Source: an uncultured Lachnospiraceae bacterium (lineage in GTDB: Bacteria > Bacillota > Clostridia > Lachnospirales > Lachnospiraceae). Taken from it: a stretch of 54,427 nucleotides of DNA. The stretch is taken from positions 1 through 54,427 of the forward strand of contig CAJTXP010000026.1 of assembly GCA_910583615.1 (NCBI GenBank), read 5' to 3'. How positions within the stretch are numbered: the first letter of the stretch is position 1; every line of letters starts with the position of its first letter. Shown in pieces: positions 51,243-54,427 of this stretch. Under the pieces are notes generated by a model. The model saw only the letters and a program-made list of their open reading frames with translations, was not told the DNA's origin and made no database searches. The translations under genes and the position numbers were made by a program.

Positions 51243-51731
51243 TTATGCCTCTTTGCTCTCCGCGATCTGGTTGATCACGCGTGCGAAGTTCGCAATCGGG
51301 CTGTTCATGCTGCCAAGAAGTCTTCCCAGAAGCACTTCTCTGGACGGAACGTTTGCAATTGCAGTCATTCCCTTGGCGTCATAGTAATTGCCTTCCACAA
51401 CACCCGCTTTGATCTCAAGCTTATCTGCCGTCTTTGCAAAGTTCGCGATGATCCTTGCCGGAGCCGTCGCGTCGGTCTTGGAGATCGCTACAGCGGAAGG
51501 TCCTTCCAGATGCTGCGCCAGCGGCTCGAACTCCGTTCCCTTGATCGCAAAGTTCAGCATGGTGTTCTTGTAAACCTTGTAGATGATGCCTTCTGCTCTC
51601 ATCTGTCTGCGAAGCTGTGTATCCTGCTCAACGGTCAGACCGCAGTGGTCCACCAGAACAACACCGGCAGCGCCTTCCAGATTTGCAGCGATCTCTTCTA
51701 CGATCGGTCTTTTCAGTTCCACTTTTGCCAT
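51243..51731 (-). CDS. rplJ: Large ribosomal subunit protein L10
   Basis: This 162-residue L10 anchors the L7/L12 stalk and, with it, represses its own mRNA in E. coli. It begins MAKVELKRPIVEEIAANLEG and shows GVVLVDHCGLTVEQDTQLRR, with the C-terminal L7/L12-binding helix. The start at 51731 has AAGGAGG upstream; an in-frame extension to 51818 would run through the attenuator hairpin. Confidence 0.99.
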   Translation of the reverse strand: MAKVELKRPIVEEIAANLEGAAGVVLVDHCGLTVEQDTQLRRQMRAEGIIYKVYKNTMLNFAIKGTEFEPLAQHLEGPSAVAISKTDATAPARIIANFAKTADKLEIKAGVVEGNYYDAKGMTAIANVPSREVLLGRLLGSMNSPIANFARVINQIAESKEA

Positions 51732-51937
51732 GAATGGTTTCCTCCTTATAGATTTTGGATGACAACCTTTAAACAAGAAAAACCCCTGTGCCGCAGACAC
51801 AGAGGTTTCGTCAGTCATTCTGAACAGAACGCTTTCCTCGGCAGGCGGTTACACACTTATGCTTTTTCAGCACCTGCTGTCTTCGGGCAGTCATATCTTT
51901 GCATCCGGGCCACGCGCTGCGCGGCCCGCTGCAATTC
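51732..51937 (-). promoter_or_regulatory. rplJ leader (L10 autoregulatory region)
   Basis: The roughly 200-base leader holds a GC-rich stem CGGGCC/GGCCCG (51906-51928) and a terminator hairpin near its end. The position and length fit the bacterial L10 leader, where L10-(L7/L12) binding lowers expression. I did not verify the kink-turn. Confidence 0.7.
51781..51807 (-). terminator. Attenuator in the rplJ leader
   Basis: AACCCCTGTG (51781-51790) pairs with CACAGAGGTT (51798-51807) with one mismatch. On the minus strand it is followed by TTTTTCTTGTTT, giving an intrinsic terminator 50 bases before the rplJ start. Confidence 0.82.
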
Positions 51938-51966
51938 AAAATATCATAATTTATATCGAATGTCAA
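51938..51966 (-). promoter_or_regulatory. Promoter of rplJ-rplL
   Basis: A consensus TTGACA (plus 51961-51966), 17 bp, TATTTT (plus 51938-51943), just after the rplA stop codon. Confidence 0.7.
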
Positions 51967-51979
51967 CACTTTCTTTTAT

Positions 51980-52669
51980 TTAAGAAAGCTTCATCGGGTT
52001 CACCTTCACGCCCGGGCCCATGGTCGGAGCGATGGTAACGCTCTTCAGGAACTGGCCCTTGACAGCGGATGGTTTTGCCTTGAGGATGGCATCCATAAGC
52101 GTCTGGAAGTTGTCCGCTAACTGCTCCTCGGTGAAAGAAGCTTTTCCGATCGGCACGTGAATGATGTTGGTCTTGTCGAGCCTGTACTCGATCTTACCTG
52201 CCTTGATATCGTTTACTGCCTTTGTGACATCCATGGTCACGGTTCCTGCTTTCGGGTTCGGCATCAGGCCCTTGGGTCCGAGCACACGGCCCAGGCGTCC
52301 TACCACGCCCATCATATCCGGCGTCGCAACGACAACGTCAAAATCAAGCCAGCCTCCCTGAATCTTCGGTACCAGTTCCTCTGCGCCTACGAACTCCGCG
52401 CCTGCCGCCTGTGCCTCGTCCGCCTTTGCACCCTTTGCAAATACCAGTACGCGCACCTGCTTGCCGGTTCCATGGGGAAGAACGACAGCGCCGCGGATCT
52501 GCTGGTCTGCGTGGCGTCCGTCACATCCGGTACGGATATGAGCCTCGATGGTCTCGTCAAATTTTGCAGTCGACAGTTTCTTTACCAGCGTGATCGCCTC
52601 GTCTCTGTCATACTGCGCCAGCTTGTCATATGATTTTAAAGCCTCAACATATTTCTTACCATGTTTCAT
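51980..52669 (-). CDS. rplA: Large ribosomal subunit protein L1
   Basis: This 229-residue L1 forms the mobile L1 stalk that escorts E-site tRNA; in E. coli it also represses the L11 operon. It begins MKHGKKYVEALKSYDKLAQY and has the signature GPKGLMPNPKAGTVT. The start at 52669 has AGGAGG upstream; an in-frame extension to 52720 is rejected. It follows rplK by 66 bases. Confidence 0.99.
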   Translation of the reverse strand: MKHGKKYVEALKSYDKLAQYDRDEAITLVKKLSTAKFDETIEAHIRTGCDGRHADQQIRGAVVLPHGTGKQVRVLVFAKGAKADEAQAAGAEFVGAEELVPKIQGGWLDFDVVVATPDMMGVVGRLGRVLGPKGLMPNPKAGTVTMDVTKAVNDIKAGKIEYRLDKTNIIHVPIGKASFTEEQLADNFQTLMDAILKAKPSAVKGQFLKSVTIAPTMGPGVKVNPMKLS

Positions 52670-52735
52670 ATTCTCTTTAACCTCCTGGTGGTAATTGCGG
52701 GAATCTCCCTCCCACGTCATTGTTCAGCAACAGTC

Positions 52736-53164
52736 TTAGTCGTCTACTACCGTGATACCCATGCTTCTTGCAGTACCGGCGATCATGCTGATCGCTGCAT
52801 CAAGGCTTCCTGCAGTCAGATCCGGCATCTTGAGTTCAGCGATCTTCTGCACCTCAGATCTCTTGATGGTAGCAACTTTGTCTCTCTTGGAATTGGCGGA
52901 AGCAGTCTTCAGTCCGCATGCTTTCTTCAGTAATACTGCTGCCGGCGGAGTCTTGGTAATAAAGCTGAAGCTTCTGTCAGCGTATACCGTAATAACAACC
53001 GGAATGATCATGTCGCCCTGGTCTGCGGTTCTTGCATTAAATTCCTTTGTGAACTGTACAATGTTCACGCCGTGCTGTCCAAGGGCCGGACCTACTGGGG
53101 GAGCTGGTGTAGCCTTTCCAGCAGGAATCTGTAATTTGATATAACCTGTAACTTTTTTTGCCAT
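52736..53164 (-). CDS. rplK: Large ribosomal subunit protein L11
   Basis: This 142-residue L11 lies in the GTPase-associated centre and is needed for RelA activation and thiostrepton binding. It begins MAKKVTGYIKLQIPAGKATP with the proline-rich PAPPVGPALGQHGVNI and FVTKTPPAAVLLKKA-like FITKTPPAAVLLKKA. The start at 53164 has AGGAGGTG upstream. Confidence 0.99.
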   Translation of the reverse strand: MAKKVTGYIKLQIPAGKATPAPPVGPALGQHGVNIVQFTKEFNARTADQGDMIIPVVITVYADRSFSFITKTPPAAVLLKKACGLKTASANSKRDKVATIKRSEVQKIAELKMPDLTAGSLDAAISMIAGTARSMGITVVDD

Positions 53165-53244
53165 AACTAAGGCACCTCCTATTGTGGTAATGGCGGGAAT
53201 GTCCCTCCCACGATCTGCCAAAAACGAATCTTTTTGCAGACCAT

Positions 53245-53760
53245 TTACATTTTTCTGATTTCTGTGAAACTTATCTCAACCGGCGTTTCACGGCCGAACA
53301 GGTCGACATTGATTGTCACGCTCTGTTTATTCTCGTTGATGGCCTGGATGATACCAACTGTATCTTTCCATACGCCGCCAGTCACGACAATATTGTCACC
53401 TTCTGCATAATCCACCTGAATGGAATCTGTCCGGATCCCAAGCGGTCTCATCTCTTCGTCTGTAAGCGGAACTGGTTTGGACCCGGGACCAACAAAACCG
53501 GTCACACCTCTGGTATTCCGAACCACATACCAGGTATCATCGTTCATAATCATATTGATCAGAACATATCCCGGGAACATTTTCTTCTGAACCTGACGGC
53601 TCTGGCCGTCCTTCAGTTCTACCACATCCTGCATCGGGACTCTGACTTCCAGAATCTGCTCTTCAAGGTGTCTGTTTTCGATTGTCTTCTCAATGTTGGC
53701 CTTTACCTTATTCTCATACCCGGAATAGGTATGCACTACATACCAGTTTGCCTCTGACAT
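53245..53760 (-). CDS. nusG: Transcription termination/antitermination factor NusG
   Basis: This 171-residue factor binds RNA polymerase and links it to S10/NusE or Rho. The NGN domain begins WYVVHTYSGYENKVKANIEK, with FPGYVLINM and WYVVRNTRGVTGFVG; the C-terminal KOW domain has VTGGVWKDTVGIIQAINENK. AAAGGTGAT precedes the start. It follows secE by 19 bases. Confidence 0.99.
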   Translation of the reverse strand: MSEANWYVVHTYSGYENKVKANIEKTIENRHLEEQILEVRVPMQDVVELKDGQSRQVQKKMFPGYVLINMIMNDDTWYVVRNTRGVTGFVGPGSKPVPLTDEEMRPLGIRTDSIQVDYAEGDNIVVTGGVWKDTVGIIQAINENKQSVTINVDLFGRETPVEISFTEIRKM

Positions 53761-53779
53761 AAAATCACCTTTCCCTGAA

Positions 53780-53980
53780 CTATAATGTTACCAGAAGATC
53801 AATTCCGATGGTCATAATCATATCCAGTATCTTAATAATGAGAGCCAAAGCAACAGAAACGCTGACTACCGCAATGGTCTGTCTCGTAAGTGATTTTTGA
53901 TCCGGCCAGACAATCTTCCTGAACTCGGCCTTCATGCCTTTGAACCAGTCTGTTTTCTGGGTTTTCCCTGTATCTCCCAT
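53780..53980 (-). CDS. secE: Protein translocase subunit SecE
   Basis: This 66-residue minimal SecE clamps SecY in the membrane. It has the amphipathic segment WFKGMKAEFRKIVWPDQKSL with the conserved K-x-x-W-P motif and one transmembrane helix (TIAVVSVSVALALIIKIL). The single-helix form is usual in Firmicutes. Confidence 0.98.
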   Translation of the reverse strand: MGDTGKTQKTDWFKGMKAEFRKIVWPDQKSLTRQTIAVVSVSVALALIIKILDMIMTIGIDLLVTL

Positions 53981-54012
53981 CTTCTCACTTCCTTTACTCG
54001 TTCGGGGCAGGA

Positions 54013-54162
54013 TTACTTCGTCTCTTTATGAAGCGTATGTTTCTTGCAGAAACGGCAGTATTTCTTAGTCTCCATTCTGTCCGGATGCAGCTTCTTCTCT
54101 TTTGTCATGTTGTAATTCCGCTGCTTGCATTCCGTACATGCCAGTGTGATTCTTACGCGCAC
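54013..54162 (-). CDS. rpmG: Large ribosomal subunit protein L33
   Basis: This 49-residue zinc-ribbon protein reads VRITLACTECKQRNYNMTKE and ends KKYCRFCKKHTLHKETK. Both C-x2-C pairs (CTEC and CRFC) are present, so it is the zinc-containing form. The start is GTG at 54162 with GAGGTG 7 bases upstream. It heads the rpmG-secE-nusG-rplK-rplA operon. Confidence 0.97.
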   Translation of the reverse strand: MRVRITLACTECKQRNYNMTKEKKLHPDRMETKKYCRFCKKHTLHKETK

Positions 54163-54196
54163 AACTTTCCACCTCGCTTTTATACTTTTTTCTTTG

Positions 54197-54245
54197 GCGG
54201 CCCTGCGACGGCCACCAGTTTTTAGGCATAAAAAAAAAGCCTAAA
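54197..54245 (-). other. Two stem-loops in the rpmG leader
   Basis: GGCGGCC/GGCCACC (54197-54217) and TTTAGGC/GCCTAAA (54221-54245). The second has nine U in its loop on the minus strand. Together they leave a short accessible ribosome-binding region for rpmG. Confidence 0.5.
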
Positions 54246-54262
54246 CTTCCAGTCGCATGGCT

Positions 54263-54291
54263 ACTATAACACAGCAGGAGCACAAAGTCAA
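54263..54291 (-). promoter_or_regulatory. Promoter of rpmG-secE-nusG-rplKA
   Basis: TTGACT (plus 54286-54291), 17 bp and TATAGT (plus 54263-54268). The GTTAC edge of repeat R3 is 39 bp upstream. Confidence 0.8.
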
Positions 54292-54329
54292 GGACTTTCG
54301 GAATATTTCGCTGCTTCGGTTTCCCGTTA

Positions 54330-54427
54330 CGTTACTTTTCACGGGGTGGGGCCTGGACCTCTGTGCTCTGCGGCGCTGTGTGGACTGGAGCGGACAGCGG
54401 AGCCGTTTTGTCCGTCACAGGCGAACA
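54330..54427. repeat. Large palindromic repeat R3, cut by the window end
   Basis: GTTACTTTTCACGGGGTGGGG begins at 54331. The last 55 bases (54373-54427) are identical to 13361-13415 of R1, ending in the R1 apex loop. The 3' arm must lie beyond the window. Confidence 0.88.

Noticed and set aside
51732..51818. Leader peptide-like extension of rplJ
   Set aside because: It runs across the attenuator hairpin; conserved L10 sequence and AAGGAGG support the start at 51731.

Overview
The window looks like a chromosomal segment of a Lachnospiraceae bacterium (Firmicutes, class Clostridia), possibly Blautia-like, although the genus cannot be fixed from sequence alone. The evidence is Firmicutes-type ribosomal proteins (zinc-ribbon S14, Cys-less S4, L17 with a long insertion, acidic RpoB and RpoC tails), strong AGGAGG ribosome-binding sites, a KOW protein between map and infA, DUF3786 and bPH-type accessory proteins, and sigma-A promoters that nearly all have 17-bp spacers. 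Almost every gene is on the minus strand.

Read along the minus strand from the right end, the core is: rpmG-secE-nusG-rplK-rplA, then rplJ-rplL, an attenuator-like hairpin, and rpoB-rpoC. A divergent vanZ-like gene and a small membrane protein follow. Next comes the str operon (rpsL-rpsG-fusA-tuf, ending in a strong terminator). After about 10.7 kb of other genes, the S10-spc-alpha cluster runs from rpsJ to rplQ without losing any expected gene. Internal promoters or terminators split it at secY/adk and at infA/rpmJ. Together these operons encode most of the ribosomal proteins, RNA polymerase core, the Sec translocon, EF-G, EF-Tu, adenylate kinase and methionine aminopeptidase.

The non-core segments are more unusual. 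(a) Between tuf and rpsJ: an unrecognised 590-aa protein, an AAA+ ATPase of the CbbX/SpoVK kind fused to an RNA-polymerase alpha-CTD-like domain, a PAS-rich hybrid histidine kinase, a decayed plus-strand lipoprotein gene, tRNA-Val(GAC), acylphosphatase, a DUF3786 protein and a hypothetical protein. (b) Downstream of rplQ (1.4-9.4 kb): an OLD-like ATPase with a tightly coupled partner carrying a D...DxK nuclease-like motif, an aminotransferase, two tandem paralogous AAA/PD-(D/E)XK proteins with a gene-conversion-like patch, a bacterial PH-domain protein and an unrecognised gene with a homopolymer lesion at its start. The far left carries a cyclophilin and a MORN-repeat protein on the plus strand.

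The most striking structure is not a gene. A family of GTTAC-bounded palindromic intergenic repeats occurs at six places. Every copy has its GTTAC edge 28-30 or 38-40 bp upstream of a predicted promoter -35 box, including those of rpsJ, rpmJ, rpmG, tRNA-Val, acyP and vanZ. One copy is a roughly 190-bp near-complete hairpin. A second element, three tandem 64-bp hairpin units whose stems differ by compensating changes, fills the rpoA-rplQ gap. All coordinates, promoters and domain calls were made by eye.
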